Of a stretch of DNA of 64,000 nucleotides, positions 53,008 to 62,234 are shown piece by piece. Under the pieces are notes generated by a model. That model was not told the DNA's origin. It searched no databases and saw only the letters and a list, made by a program, of their open reading frames with translations. The stretch comes from an uncultured Clostridia bacterium. Its GTDB lineage: Bacteria; Bacillota; Clostridia; JAAYHZ01. The first letter of the stretch is position 1. The number at the start of each line of letters is the position of its first letter. Made by a program: the position numbers and the translations under genes. The stretch lies in contig CALCRE010000047.1 of the NCBI GenBank assembly GCA_937894465.1, forward strand, positions 11,629 to 75,628. Direction: 5' to 3'.

Positions 53008-55008
53008 ATGGACAAAAAGATATTGGTCATTATAGATGGCAAAACAAATGATCTGTTGGAAGTAATGAAGAGAAATCATGTAAGTTATGATGTTGTACAT
53101 CCGGATATGGTACACAAATTGGATATGAATGATTATCATGGAATTATGATTTTAGGTGGAAACAATGAAGAGCCACTCCATATTCATCCGAAGGACAGAT
53201 TGGTTATTGATGAACAAATCAAAATGGGAAAAAGAGTTTTTGGAGAATACTTCAAGAGTATTCACAATGTCTCTTTTATCGATTGCATATCTACCCGATT
53301 TGAAAGACCTGTGGCTTTTATGGATTTTCCTAAAGCCGGATTGGAAAAGGGAGATATATTGGATGAACAAAGCAATAACCGGCAAAAGGTCTATCTGCAC
53401 ACGTCTAAAGGATGGCCATTGTTGCAATATGTTGGTAACCCCACAGGGTTCTACAAAACAGAAATTGATTTTGCCAAATCAAGAGCCAAGGCGGCCTATG
53501 CATTGTGGTTTGAGCTGGACAATTTTTTAGCTTGCTCCTTCCGTATGGTGAATTTCATCAAAGCGAAATTCTCTCCACGACATAAATGGAAAAAATTAAT
53601 CCAATACATACTTGAATGGGTCACCGGGCAATCCATTGATATGAGTGTTGCAGATTCCATGTATGACAGTGCTTATCATTTTAATGAAAACACCGAACCT
53701 TTTGAGGAAAGATGCATCGAGTCCGTTGACAAGGTTTTCGATTGGTTTGAAAACAACGATATGGTGGATCAAAGGTATGGAAGATATAATAGCATCAAAG
53801 AAGGATTGGGCACAGCGGTTTTTGCAGACGGCACCCATAAAATAGAGGATGTTATTCGAACGGACAATACCGGTGAAATGTCTTTGGCATGGCTCATGCG
53901 ATATTTGCGCACCAAGGATGAAAAATATTTGGAGATATCCGACTCCTTAACAGAATATATCTTAGAGCTTCAAGTCAAAGATGAAGGGCCTTATTACGGA
54001 ATGGTAAGAAATGGCCCCTTTACTTGGTGGAATATTTGCTATCAGGATGACAGTGCACGTGGATTCCTATTGCCGAAACTTTTCGAAATGCTATACACCG
54101 GTAATATGAAATATGAAACACCGGTAAGAGAATGCCTTGACTTTCTAATCAGCACAACCGGAAAAGATGGATTAAGAACACCGAATACATATTGCATAGA
54201 CCCAACGTCTAATGAGACATATGCCAGAGCATATCGACAATATGAAGACGAGGGTATTATTCGATATGCACCGGATGGGGAATTGATAAAAGATATTACT
54301 TTATTAGCTCTTAAAAACGGCGGAAACCCCAGCGGACATTATAACGGGTGGTATTTAGCATCCTTGTTCTTGGCATACAAAGTCCTAGGAGATGAAAGAT
54401 ATTTGCAAACAGCCAAAAAGGGATTGAACAGTATCAAAAGCGTATATCCTTTTACATCTAGAGAGCATTCTGAAACCCAGGAGCTATGCCGTCTGGTTTT
54501 ACCTTGTGCCATGCAATACTTTGCCACCGGAGAGCAAGAAGATAAAGAATTTTTGTATCGAGTGGTAAATGATCTGCAGCAATTCAGACATGATAGCGGA
54601 GCATATTTAGAGTGGGATACCGGGTATACCGCCCACAGAGGAAGAACAACGGGAACGGAATGCAGTGTATTAAGCACTAACGGAGACCCTGTGACGGATC
54701 ACTTGTATTCGTTAAACTGGCTACCGGTGGGCTTTATACAAAGCTACTTCGTTACAAAAGACAAATATTTCTTGAAACTTTGGGAGGATATCACAAGGTA
54801 CTTCTTAAAGGCTCAGCTTGTCAGTGATGACAAAACAATAGACGGAGTATGGGCAAGAGCGTTTGACGTTAATCTGAAAGAAGTCTACGGTGTACCGAAT
54901 GATGTGGGCTGGGCTCCGTGGTCGGTGGAAACCGGATGGACTCTAGGAGAAATCACCATTGGCATACAGCAAGGACTCATGGTAGAAGAGTTAATAGAAA
55001 AGTATTGA
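53008..55008 (+). CDS. Two-domain protein: amidotransferase-like N-terminus and (alpha/alpha)6-toroid glycosidase-like C-terminus
   Basis: The 666-residue protein starts with KILVIIDGKTNDLLEVMKRN... GIMILGGNN (about 1-80), a Rossmann-like strand pattern resembling class I glutamine amidotransferase or ThuA domains. After about residue 215 it is rich in the helix pairs typical of six-hairpin glycosidases (GEMSLAWLMRYLRTKDEKYLEISD, WWNICYQDDSARGFLLPKL, GHYNGWYLASLFLAYKVLGDERYL). No signal peptide. Related toroid enzymes include unsaturated glucuronyl hydrolases and beta-L-arabinofuranosidases. I cannot name the reaction. It lies 38 bp after the AraC gene. Confidence 0.7.
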   Translation: MDKKILVIIDGKTNDLLEVMKRNHVSYDVVHPDMVHKLDMNDYHGIMILGGNNEEPLHIHPKDRLVIDEQIKMGKRVFGEYFKSIHNVSFIDCISTRFERPVAFMDFPKAGLEKGDILDEQSNNRQKVYLHTSKGWPLLQYVGNPTGFYKTEIDFAKSRAKAAYALWFELDNFLACSFRMVNFIKAKFSPRHKWKKLIQYILEWVTGQSIDMSVADSMYDSAYHFNENTEPFEERCIESVDKVFDWFENNDMVDQRYGRYNSIKEGLGTAVFADGTHKIEDVIRTDNTGEMSLAWLMRYLRTKDEKYLEISDSLTEYILELQVKDEGPYYGMVRNGPFTWWNICYQDDSARGFLLPKLFEMLYTGNMKYETPVRECLDFLISTTGKDGLRTPNTYCIDPTSNETYARAYRQYEDEGIIRYAPDGELIKDITLLALKNGGNPSGHYNGWYLASLFLAYKVLGDERYLQTAKKGLNSIKSVYPFTSREHSETQELCRLVLPCAMQYFATGEQEDKEFLYRVVNDLQQFRHDSGAYLEWDTGYTAHRGRTTGTECSVLSTNGDPVTDHLYSLNWLPVGFIQSYFVTKDKYFLKLWEDITRYFLKAQLVSDDKTIDGVWARAFDVNLKEVYGVPNDVGWAPWSVETGWTLGEITIGIQQGLMVEELIEKY

Positions 55009-55032
55009 TAAGTTAGAAGAGAGTATCATAAG

Positions 55033-55056
55033 CTCTTAATATCGATGAATTAAGAG
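55033..55056. repeat. Small perfect hairpin between the toroid gene and the GH32-like remnant
   Basis: CTCTTAAT (55033-55040) and ATTAAGAG (55049-55056) form an 8-bp stem with an 8-nt loop. No T-run follows, so it is more likely an mRNA processing or stability element than a terminator. Confidence 0.4.
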
Positions 55057-55063
55057 ACAAGAT

Positions 55064-55357
55064 ATGAATAAACTATATAACGGTATTCAATTACCTGATG
55101 CTTGGCCATCATCGGAAGGAATGGGTATAGGTTCAGATGAGCCTATGACCATTCCTTATCTGGAAAATCCAACGAATTTAATCAATGTCACCATTGGAAG
55201 GCAATTGTTTGTGGATACTTTTTTGATAGAGAACACTGGTCTAATAAGAAAGTACTACAAAGCTGTAAAACATGAAGGCAATCCGGTCTTGTTCTCTGAT
55301 ACACCATGGAAAAAAGATGAAGCAATGCCGGTGGCATGCAAAGTTCACATTACATAA
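55064..55357 (+). pseudogene. N-terminal remnant of a GH32-like glycosidase gene
   Basis: The frame encodes 97 residues: LYNGIQLPDAWPSSEG, PMTIPYLENPTNLINVTIGRQLFVDTFLIENTGLIRKYYKAV and HEGNPVLFSDTPW. This is the start of a family annotated as glycosyl hydrolase family 32-like, normally over 450 residues, whose VGRQLFVDDFLIE motif is well conserved. The frame breaks at 55357 and only about 100 bp remain before the next gene, so most of the gene has been deleted. Confidence 0.7.
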
Positions 55358-55473
55358 CCGTGCTTTATAATCCTTCTGGTTTTCAGAAGATGAATCCGCG
55401 GAGGTTATCTTGCTGCAGGTGCACCGAAGGGATAAAAACTGAGTGAATCAAAAAAATGAGGAGGTACATAAAC

Positions 55474-56556
55474 ATGCCAAATGAAAAGGATATGGCACTA
55501 GAGATGGTATTACCTAAGAAAATTGACCCGAAGAAGGATGAAGGTTATTGGCAGCGTAAATGGCAAGGTATACCCGGTATCGAAATAACAAAGAGCGGGC
55601 GGTTGTATGGGACATTTTACAGTGGGGGTAACGGTGAAGGATCTGAAAATTACATTCTCTTGGTAAAAAGCGACGATAAAGGTACGACTTGGACCGAACC
55701 CATATTTACAGTGGATCCTCCAGGTATGGTCAGGGCCTTCGATCCTTGTTTATGGTTAGATCCGGAAGGTAGGCTATGGTGGTTCTGGAGTCAAAGTTAC
55801 ACACTGTACGACGGACGTGCAGGCGTTTGGGCATCCGTTTGTGATAATCCGGATGAGGATGAATTGTCTTGGAGTACCCCTCGGAGAATCTGCCATGGAA
55901 TCATGATGAACAAACCTACGGTTCTTTCTACAGGGGAGTGGCTTCTACCTAGTGCAGTATGGAAGGCCAAGGATTCAGATTTAAACTTGATAGAAGAAGA
56001 ACGCTTTTCCAATGTATATATCAGTGATGATCAAGGCAAGTCTTTCCGGTTGCAAGGGCGAGTAGACGTACCGCAGAGGGCTTTTGACGAGCATATGGTG
56101 GTAGAGCGAAAAGACGGAAGCTTGTGGATGTTGGTTCGGGCTAAATATGGAATTGGAGAAAGTATCTCATATGATAAAGGTAAAACCTGGTCAGCAGGAA
56201 AAGAGAGCCCATTAGGTGGTCCAAATTCCAGGTTTTTTATCACAAGGCTCTTGTCCGGAAATCTCTTGCTCTTAAATCACTTCAACTTTATCGGTCGAAA
56301 CAATATGACAGCAATGATATCAGAAGATGACGGAGCTACTTGGAAGCATAAAATGCTGTTAGACGGCAGAGATGCAGTATCATATCCGGATGGTACGCAA
56401 GGAGAAGACGGCACCATATACATCATATATGACAGGGAACGAAAAGGTGCAAAAGAGATTCTCGTGGCTTCGTTTACCGAAGAAGATGTCATTGCAGGAA
56501 AGTGTGTAACTCAAAAAGCGAGACAAAGAATTGTCGTTAATAAATTATATGATTGA
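55474..56556 (+). CDS. Sialidase-like (BNR repeat) protein
   Basis: The 360-residue protein has Asp-box repeats of a six-bladed propeller (KSDDKGTTW, SDDQGKSF, SYDKGKTWSAGK, SEDDGATWKH) and the active-site-like segments PGIEITKSGRLYGTFYSGG and LTSNNRFF-like PNSRFFITRL. It is annotated in relatives as exo-alpha-sialidase, but no signal peptide is present, so a cytoplasmic glycosidase acting on imported oligosaccharides is likely. ATG 55474 follows GAGGAGG. It closes the carbohydrate locus that starts at 47857. Confidence 0.82.
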   Translation: MPNEKDMALEMVLPKKIDPKKDEGYWQRKWQGIPGIEITKSGRLYGTFYSGGNGEGSENYILLVKSDDKGTTWTEPIFTVDPPGMVRAFDPCLWLDPEGRLWWFWSQSYTLYDGRAGVWASVCDNPDEDELSWSTPRRICHGIMMNKPTVLSTGEWLLPSAVWKAKDSDLNLIEEERFSNVYISDDQGKSFRLQGRVDVPQRAFDEHMVVERKDGSLWMLVRAKYGIGESISYDKGKTWSAGKESPLGGPNSRFFITRLLSGNLLLLNHFNFIGRNNMTAMISEDDGATWKHKMLLDGRDAVSYPDGTQGEDGTIYIIYDRERKGAKEILVASFTEEDVIAGKCVTQKARQRIVVNKLYD

Positions 56557-56754
56557 TAACCGATATTAACAATCAGGTGTAGATGGGTGGCGAGCATAAC
56601 CTGATCGCGTCTTAAGTCAAGCAGAAGAGGTTACATATTTAGGTGATGTATTGTTGAAAATAATGATATAATGGATAACAAATAGAAACAGTGTAACTTG
56701 ACAGGTTGCACTGTTTACACATCATTAAGATTTTATTTTGGAAGGAAAACTTGT

Positions 56755-57630
56755 ATGGAAACAATAAGAAAGGTAAAAAAGATTACCAAAGGTGTTGCAG
56801 CGGTGGATGGAGCCGGAGTGAAGTTGGTTCGAGTCATCGGATACAGGGATACCAAAGATTATGATCCTTTTTTGATGTTGGATGCTTTTGATTCTGTAAA
56901 TTCTGATGATTATATAAAAGGTTTTCCTTGGCATCCCCATAGAGGGATCGAAACCATCACCTATTTGATTGAAGGGGATATAGAACACGGGGACAGCCTT
57001 GGGAACAAAGGCAGCATACTTGATGGAGATTGTCAATGGATGACGGCAGGATCCGGTATTATTCATCAAGAAATGCCGCAGCCTGCTGATCGTATGTTAG
57101 GTGCTCAATTATGGCTTAACCTGTCTGCAAAGGATAAGATGACAGATCCTAGCTATGGCGATATTAAGGCGGAAGACATTCCGGTGATCGATGAAAATGG
57201 TGTTACAATTCATGTACTTTCCGGAGATTATCAAGGTCAAAAAGGTGCATTTCAAGGCAAATATATTAATGCAACCTATTTGGATGTTGAATTGTCGGAA
57301 GGGGAGCAATGGCAGTTCGTCAATGAACCGGACCATACTTTGTTTATTTATATGTTTTTCGGAAAAGCTATTTTTGATCCGGATAAAAGTATTGAGAATA
57401 AAGTTGATTTAATTGACGCAAAGCAAGCCGTGTTGTTTGGTGAAGGTGATAAGTTTTGGATTAAGGCCGCTGCAGATACCAGGTTTATCCTATTGTCGGC
57501 CAAGCCTTTAAAAGAACCCATTGCTTGGGGTGGTCCCATTGTAATGAACACAAACAAAGAACTGGATTTGGCTTTTAAAGAATTGAACAATAAAACTTTT
57601 ATCAAAACACATGACGCAGGAGATTTATAA
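56755..57630 (+). CDS. Pirin family protein
   Basis: The 291-residue bicupin has the pirin metal site: FPWHPHRGIETITY, EHGDSLGNKG and WMTAGSGIIHQEMP, which coordinate iron with three His and one Glu. Bacterial pirins can act as quercetin 2,3-dioxygenases or redox-responsive partners. ATG 56755 follows GGAAGG; the frame is open upstream to 56698 without a site. It is 12 bp before the flavin reductase gene and likely forms an operon with it. Confidence 0.92.
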   Translation: METIRKVKKITKGVAAVDGAGVKLVRVIGYRDTKDYDPFLMLDAFDSVNSDDYIKGFPWHPHRGIETITYLIEGDIEHGDSLGNKGSILDGDCQWMTAGSGIIHQEMPQPADRMLGAQLWLNLSAKDKMTDPSYGDIKAEDIPVIDENGVTIHVLSGDYQGQKGAFQGKYINATYLDVELSEGEQWQFVNEPDHTLFIYMFFGKAIFDPDKSIENKVDLIDAKQAVLFGEGDKFWIKAAADTRFILLSAKPLKEPIAWGGPIVMNTNKELDLAFKELNNKTFIKTHDAGDL

Positions 57631-57642
57631 GGAGAAAAATAT

Positions 57643-58191
57643 ATGGCAGAAAAACAAATCAGAATCGTTGGGCTTACAGGAAGTTTAAGACGTGACTCAT
57701 ACAATAAAGCGTCGTTGAGAGCTGCCAAAAAGTTGCTTCCGGAGAATACGGTATTGGAACTCATCGACCTTTCGGACATACCCTTTTTCAATGAGGATGT
57801 TGAAAAAGAAGGGTTGCCGGAGCCGGTTGTGAAATTAAAAGAAGAACTTAATAAAGCGGATGCATTGCTCATATCCACACCGGAATATAATTATTCCATC
57901 CCACCTGTTTTGAAAAATGCCTTGGATTGGGTGTCCAGAGGAGAGGACTTGCCTTTGTACGGGAAACCTCTTGCCATCATGAGTGCATCCATGAGTGCGC
58001 TAGGTGGGGCCAGGGTGCAGTATCATTTAAGGCAGGTATGCGTTTGCTTGAATCTTCTTCCATTAAACAGGCCGGAAGTCTTCATTACAGCCGCTCATAC
58101 AAAGTTCGACGAAAACGGTAATTTGACAGACGAAACCACAAAAAAGCTAATCAAAAAGCTCTTAAGTGCATTGGTTGAAGAAGTCAAATAA
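57643..58191 (+). CDS. NADPH-dependent FMN reductase
   Basis: The 182-residue flavodoxin-like enzyme has the phosphate-loop GLTGSLRRDSYNKASLRAA, the TPEYNYSIPPVLKNALDWVSR signature (about 78-98) and KPLAIMSASMSALGG. It transfers electrons from NAD(P)H to flavin or quinones. It is translated from ATG 57643 with AAGGAG upstream, 12 bp after pirin; pirin and reductase may act together on quinone-like or flavonoid compounds. Confidence 0.9.
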   Translation: MAEKQIRIVGLTGSLRRDSYNKASLRAAKKLLPENTVLELIDLSDIPFFNEDVEKEGLPEPVVKLKEELNKADALLISTPEYNYSIPPVLKNALDWVSRGEDLPLYGKPLAIMSASMSALGGARVQYHLRQVCVCLNLLPLNRPEVFITAAHTKFDENGNLTDETTKKLIKKLLSALVEEVK

Positions 58192-58218
58192 AAGAAGATA
58201 ATGATATATTATAGCGTT

Positions 58219-58256
58219 AAACTCTTGGCTGTAACCGGTTAAGAGTTTTATTATTT
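58219..58256 (+). terminator. Intrinsic terminator after the pirin/reductase operon
   Basis: AAACTCTT (58219-58226) pairs with AAGAGTTT (58241-58248) across a 14-nt loop, followed by TATTATTTC. Confidence 0.65.
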
Positions 58257-58360
58257 CAAAAAAAAGATTAACTTATTTTGAATTCTTTCGAACCAAAAAT
58301 GTTCATCAGCGACTTTATAAGTGAAAAGCTTTTCAAATATGTTCAAAGAGGAACCGGATT

Positions 58361-60007
58361 ATGCAACACAAACTTATAGATCATATCGACTTCCTTATGC
58401 AAATGGCTCTGCTTAAATGCGGCAACACCGATGAGGCTCGGGACTTATGTCAGGATACCCTTTTATCGGCGTTAAAGTATATGGCATCCGACAATCGGAT
58501 CGAGGACATTCGCTCCTATCTTGTCATCGTATTGAACCGTCGATTTCATGATCGGTTACGTCAAAAGTACAACAAGCCTGTTGTTTATCAGGATGTACCC
58601 GGTGAAATGGCTGATGATTCTGACCTTGAAGAGGATCTTTTGTATAAGGAGCAAGCCCAAGAGATTCGAAAGCAGATTGCATACCTGACTGATACCTATC
58701 GAAATGTGATCATTCGGTATTATCTAAAAGGTGAAAGTGTGAAGTATATATCCGAATCTTTGAACATACCGCAAGGAACTGTAAAAAGCAGATTATCCGG
58801 AGGTAGAACTCAATTAAAGAAAGGATTTGAATGTATGGAAAGCTACACAAAGCAAAGTTATGAACCGATTAATATGAGTGTATCAAACAGCGGGAACTCA
58901 AGTCTGAAAGGGGAACCAAGATCCCTGGTGGAAGGTGATTTGATTGCACAAAACTTACTCTATCTGGCATACAATGAACCGGTGACACCACAGGAGTTGG
59001 CAAAAGCCATTGGTATTCCTATGGCATATATTGAACCTATCATTAAAAAGCTGGTTGAAGGTGAATTGATGAAGCAAGCCGGAACCAAGGTGTATACTGA
59101 CTTTATGTTGTTATCCGTCAAGGATATGGAACAGTACATACCGGCACAAAAAGAATTCATTGGAGAACACTTTGAACGCTTCTGGGATAAAACACAATCA
59201 GGTATTGATAGGATACGTCAAATGGATTGTTATCAGCGATTTAACCAAAACCAAAGAAATGCCCTTGAATTGTATTCTTTATTTTACATCTATGACCGTG
59301 GTTTGTATGAAGCGTTCTCAAAGATTTATGATGCAAAGCAGACTTTCCCGGAACGCCCCAACGGCGGGAAATGGATTGCGTTTGGACATGTAACACCCCA
59401 GGATTTTGATATGAGCAAACACATGGATCTTCTAGAACACAGCTATTCCGGAGAGAGATGGACATACATGAAAAATTACCTTGGAGCAAAGCAGATCGGT
59501 ATGCATGTATATGATCCTGACGGTTTTCCAATCAGAATCTATTATAGAGGTGAAAACGGTATTTTTGATGATGAACTGGTAAAATTGCTTCATGTAATCC
59601 ATGACGAAATCAATCCCGAAGAAACAGGATTTGACACAGAAAGTTTAAAAAGTATCCCGTATCTGTGTGAATGCAAGATTCTAAGAAATGACAAGGGGAA
59701 AATCAGTTTAGATATTCCGGTTTTCACAATGGAAGAAAAACAAGAATTTTATGAGATACTAAAAGACGCAAAAAGCAACATGATAGTTGATGTTATGGAT
59801 ATTTTAAGAGAATTTTTCAAGGACAAAAAAATAGGAATTCCAAAGCATTTAACAAGTGTACCTGTTCAAAAACAATATGCTTGGTCTTATAGCGCAATGA
59901 TCTTTATATTGATCAGGACAGCAATGTCAAAAAATTTAGTCCATGACGGAGGGTATGACAATGAGGTACAATGTCCTTATCCCATGTTTTTTGTGACGGA
60001 CCGGTAA
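58361..60007 (+). CDS. ECF-like sigma factor with a large C-terminal extension
   Basis: The 548-residue protein has sigma region 2 (LCQDTLLSALKYM... YLVIVLNRRFHDRLRQKY) and region 4 (YRNVIIRYYLKGESVKYISESLNIPQGTVKSRLSGG) in its first 170 residues. Residues about 195-265 look like a winged helix (TPQELAKAIGIPMAYIEPIIKKLVEGELM). The remainder is an unassigned soluble region (WIAFGHVTPQDFDMSKHMDLLEHSYSGERW, IYYRGENGIFDDELV). No anti-sigma gene is adjacent, so the extension probably senses a ligand or protein and controls the sigma activity within one chain. ATG 58361 has a modest site. Confidence 0.85.
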   Translation: MQHKLIDHIDFLMQMALLKCGNTDEARDLCQDTLLSALKYMASDNRIEDIRSYLVIVLNRRFHDRLRQKYNKPVVYQDVPGEMADDSDLEEDLLYKEQAQEIRKQIAYLTDTYRNVIIRYYLKGESVKYISESLNIPQGTVKSRLSGGRTQLKKGFECMESYTKQSYEPINMSVSNSGNSSLKGEPRSLVEGDLIAQNLLYLAYNEPVTPQELAKAIGIPMAYIEPIIKKLVEGELMKQAGTKVYTDFMLLSVKDMEQYIPAQKEFIGEHFERFWDKTQSGIDRIRQMDCYQRFNQNQRNALELYSLFYIYDRGLYEAFSKIYDAKQTFPERPNGGKWIAFGHVTPQDFDMSKHMDLLEHSYSGERWTYMKNYLGAKQIGMHVYDPDGFPIRIYYRGENGIFDDELVKLLHVIHDEINPEETGFDTESLKSIPYLCECKILRNDKGKISLDIPVFTMEEKQEFYEILKDAKSNMIVDVMDILREFFKDKKIGIPKHLTSVPVQKQYAWSYSAMIFILIRTAMSKNLVHDGGYDNEVQCPYPMFFVTDR

Positions 60008-60031
60008 ATATTGTTCCTTATAGGTGTAAAG

Positions 60032-60070
60032 AAAGACCACATGAAAGATCCGTATGTGGTCTTTGCTTTA
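60032..60070. terminator. Bidirectional terminator between the sigma gene and ddh
   Basis: AAAGACCACAT (60032-60042) pairs perfectly with ATGTGGTCTTT (60054-60064) across an 11-nt loop. The A/T ends allow action on both the forward sigma gene and the convergent ddh gene. Confidence 0.75.
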
Positions 60071-60105
60071 TTGCAATGATTTTATGTGTCGATACAGGGT
60101 GAATC

Positions 60106-61092
60106 CTATAGCATTTGTGCGCGTAACGTTTCTGCGTCTTCTTTACTTAATAGTCCGGGAGCAATGTCAAATATAGTTCTGCAACCTGTTTCTCCTTGCA
60201 TATTGAGGCGATATGCCGCTCTTGCATAAGCTGCGAGGATGGAAGCGGTAAACTCGGGATTAGAGTCTAGCTTTACGTTGTATTCGATCACATGCTTGTT
60301 CTCACGATTCGCTCCTGTATTGCCGGTATGAATGATAAAACCGCCATGGGGGATACCACTGTGATCTTGTAGCATTTGGTCTTCTGTGATGAAATGCACA
60401 GTGGTGTCATAGTCAGAGAAATAGTTTGGCATGTTCTTTATTTCATATTCTATGGCAGCTATGTCAGCACCATCTTCTGTGACTACAAAGCATTCCCGGA
60501 AGTGTTTATCACGAGGAGAAAACACGGGATTCTTGCCGGCTCGGACGCTTTCCAAAGCAGCCTCCACCGGGATTGTATACTGTTTACCGTCTTTGACGCC
60601 TTTAATCCGGCGGATGGCGTCGGAATGTCCCTGACTGACCCCTCTGCCCCAAAATGTATAGGTTTTTCCTTGAGGGGAAATAGCGTAGGAAATTAACCTG
60701 TTCAAAGAAAACAAACCGGGATCCCATCCCACCGAGATGATACCGATCTTACCTGCCGCTTTGGCGGCTTGATCGACTGAATGATAATGATCATTGATAT
60801 TGGCATGGTTATCAAAACTGTCAACTACATTAAACAGGCGGGCATATTGAGGTGTCTGAACCGGAAGATCCACAGCACTTCCTCCGCAAAGGATGGCGAC
60901 ATCAATTATATTCTTCATTGACACGGCGTCTTCGATCGGGTACACCTTGACACCGGCAGTCACCGGTTTTATATGTTCCGGTTTTCGTCGTGTAAAGATA
61001 GCGATCACTTCCATATCCGGGTTCTGGCCGATGGCATACTCAACGCCGCGTCCTAGGTTTCCGTATCCTATAACTGCTATACGAATGGTCAT
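60106..61092 (-). CDS. ddh: meso-Diaminopimelate D-dehydrogenase
   Basis: The 328-residue NADP-dependent enzyme has the Rossmann motif GYGNLGRGVEYAI, then FTRR, ILCGGSAVDLPVQTP, SFDNHANI, SVGWDPGLFSLNRL and FWGRGVSQGHSDAIRRIKGV, all diagnostic for Ddh. It makes meso-diaminopimelate in one step from tetrahydrodipicolinate and ammonia, for lysine and peptidoglycan synthesis. It stands alone on the reverse strand between a terminator and a divergent or tandem methyltransferase gene 140 bp upstream. Confidence 0.95.
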   Translation of the reverse strand: MTIRIAVIGYGNLGRGVEYAIGQNPDMEVIAIFTRRKPEHIKPVTAGVKVYPIEDAVSMKNIIDVAILCGGSAVDLPVQTPQYARLFNVVDSFDNHANINDHYHSVDQAAKAAGKIGIISVGWDPGLFSLNRLISYAISPQGKTYTFWGRGVSQGHSDAIRRIKGVKDGKQYTIPVEAALESVRAGKNPVFSPRDKHFRECFVVTEDGADIAAIEYEIKNMPNYFSDYDTTVHFITEDQMLQDHSGIPHGGFIIHTGNTGANRENKHVIEYNVKLDSNPEFTASILAAYARAAYRLNMQGETGCRTIFDIAPGLLSKEDAETLRAQML

Positions 61093-61233
61093 GTTGTGTT
61101 CTCCAAGTTCTAAAAATATATATTCATATTATATTGATTTTGCATAAAAAATGCTACAGTAGATATTTTTACACATATAGAAGTCGGTCATGAGAATAGT
61201 GGATCATGCAATAAGTGAGGTTAACATATGAAC

Positions 61234-62031
61234 CTAAGCTTTTGTGGCAATAAACATGCCGGTTTCTTTGGGGATGTTTATTGTACCATCCTTTTGCCTT
61301 ATACCTTCGAAATATTCGTATAAGCCGCTTAGGTCTTCTTCGGAATAACTTGCCATTGTAACGGTGGATTTAAGCCAATCCATTAAATCATGTGTGTTTG
61401 TGATTGAGAACGAATCTTCGAAATCAACCTTTTGTACATTGTCAAAGTATCGGCTTAATATGCTTTCGCCGTTTTGAAGATGAAAAGACAAATCCTTTGT
61501 AAATGCATCGGATTCGGGATGAATCTTTTGAAATGCCTTTCGGAGAAAAGTGCGCATACCACCGTTTCCGTTGGTTGCAGCATAAAATGTTCCACCGCTT
61601 TTTAAAACTCTTTGAATTTCGGAAAGGGCTTTTGTTATATCAGGAACATGGTATAGCATATGGTTGGCAATGATAACATCGAAGCACTCATTTGGATAAG
61701 GTATATTTTGAATATCGATCTTTTGAGCTAATATGCTTTTATGACTTGAGTACTTATCCCAAACGATTTTTACCATCCCATCCGAAAAATCCGATAAAAC
61801 TAGTATACAATCTTTTGGTAGCTGAGAAATTCGATTATTCCATTGTGCACTGTTGCCGCATCCTAATTCTAAAATTCGATCACCGGGTGAAAACCGGTAT
61901 TTCTCAAAAAGCCATGGATGGAAGCCTTGTTTGTTGGTGCTGTACTTGGCATGTAATTGGCTTCTAATAGACAGGTTTTTATCGTCCTTATATTGCTCTA
62001 TAACATTTTCCGTTTGGTCCATTCTATGCAT
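61234..62031 (-). CDS. Class I SAM-dependent methyltransferase
   Basis: The 265-residue enzyme has motif I ILELGCGNSAQW (about 52-63), the motif II region LSDFSDGMV, IPYPNECFDVIIANHMLYHVPD and a C-terminal GTFYAATNG. The general pattern is of the UbiE/COQ5-like or Methyltransf_11 group. ATG at 62031 has GGAG 9 nt upstream on the reverse strand; ATG 62022 is an alternative. Substrate unknown. Confidence 0.87.
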   Translation of the reverse strand: MHRMDQTENVIEQYKDDKNLSIRSQLHAKYSTNKQGFHPWLFEKYRFSPGDRILELGCGNSAQWNNRISQLPKDCILVLSDFSDGMVKIVWDKYSSHKSILAQKIDIQNIPYPNECFDVIIANHMLYHVPDITKALSEIQRVLKSGGTFYAATNGNGGMRTFLRKAFQKIHPESDAFTKDLSFHLQNGESILSRYFDNVQKVDFEDSFSITNTHDLMDWLKSTVTMASYSEEDLSGLYEYFEGIRQKDGTINIPKETGMFIATKA

Positions 62032-62234
62032 GAGTCAATTCTCCAATTTATCTGATGATTTATATTATATCATGTGGGTAATCAATTGACTATGGCAAGA
62101 TGATTAGGAGATTCAGTTGTATGAAATCTGTAAAGAAATATTTGTTATAAAGATACATTATATTTTTCTGTATGATATAATTGGAAATGCGGGTAAAGTT
62201 TATCATGTCCTAAATTAAATAAGGAAGGTACGCC

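Noticed and set aside
57348..57878. A 176-codon reverse-strand frame across the pirin and reductase genes
   Set aside because: It overlaps two well-supported forward genes and its translation has no recognisable motif.
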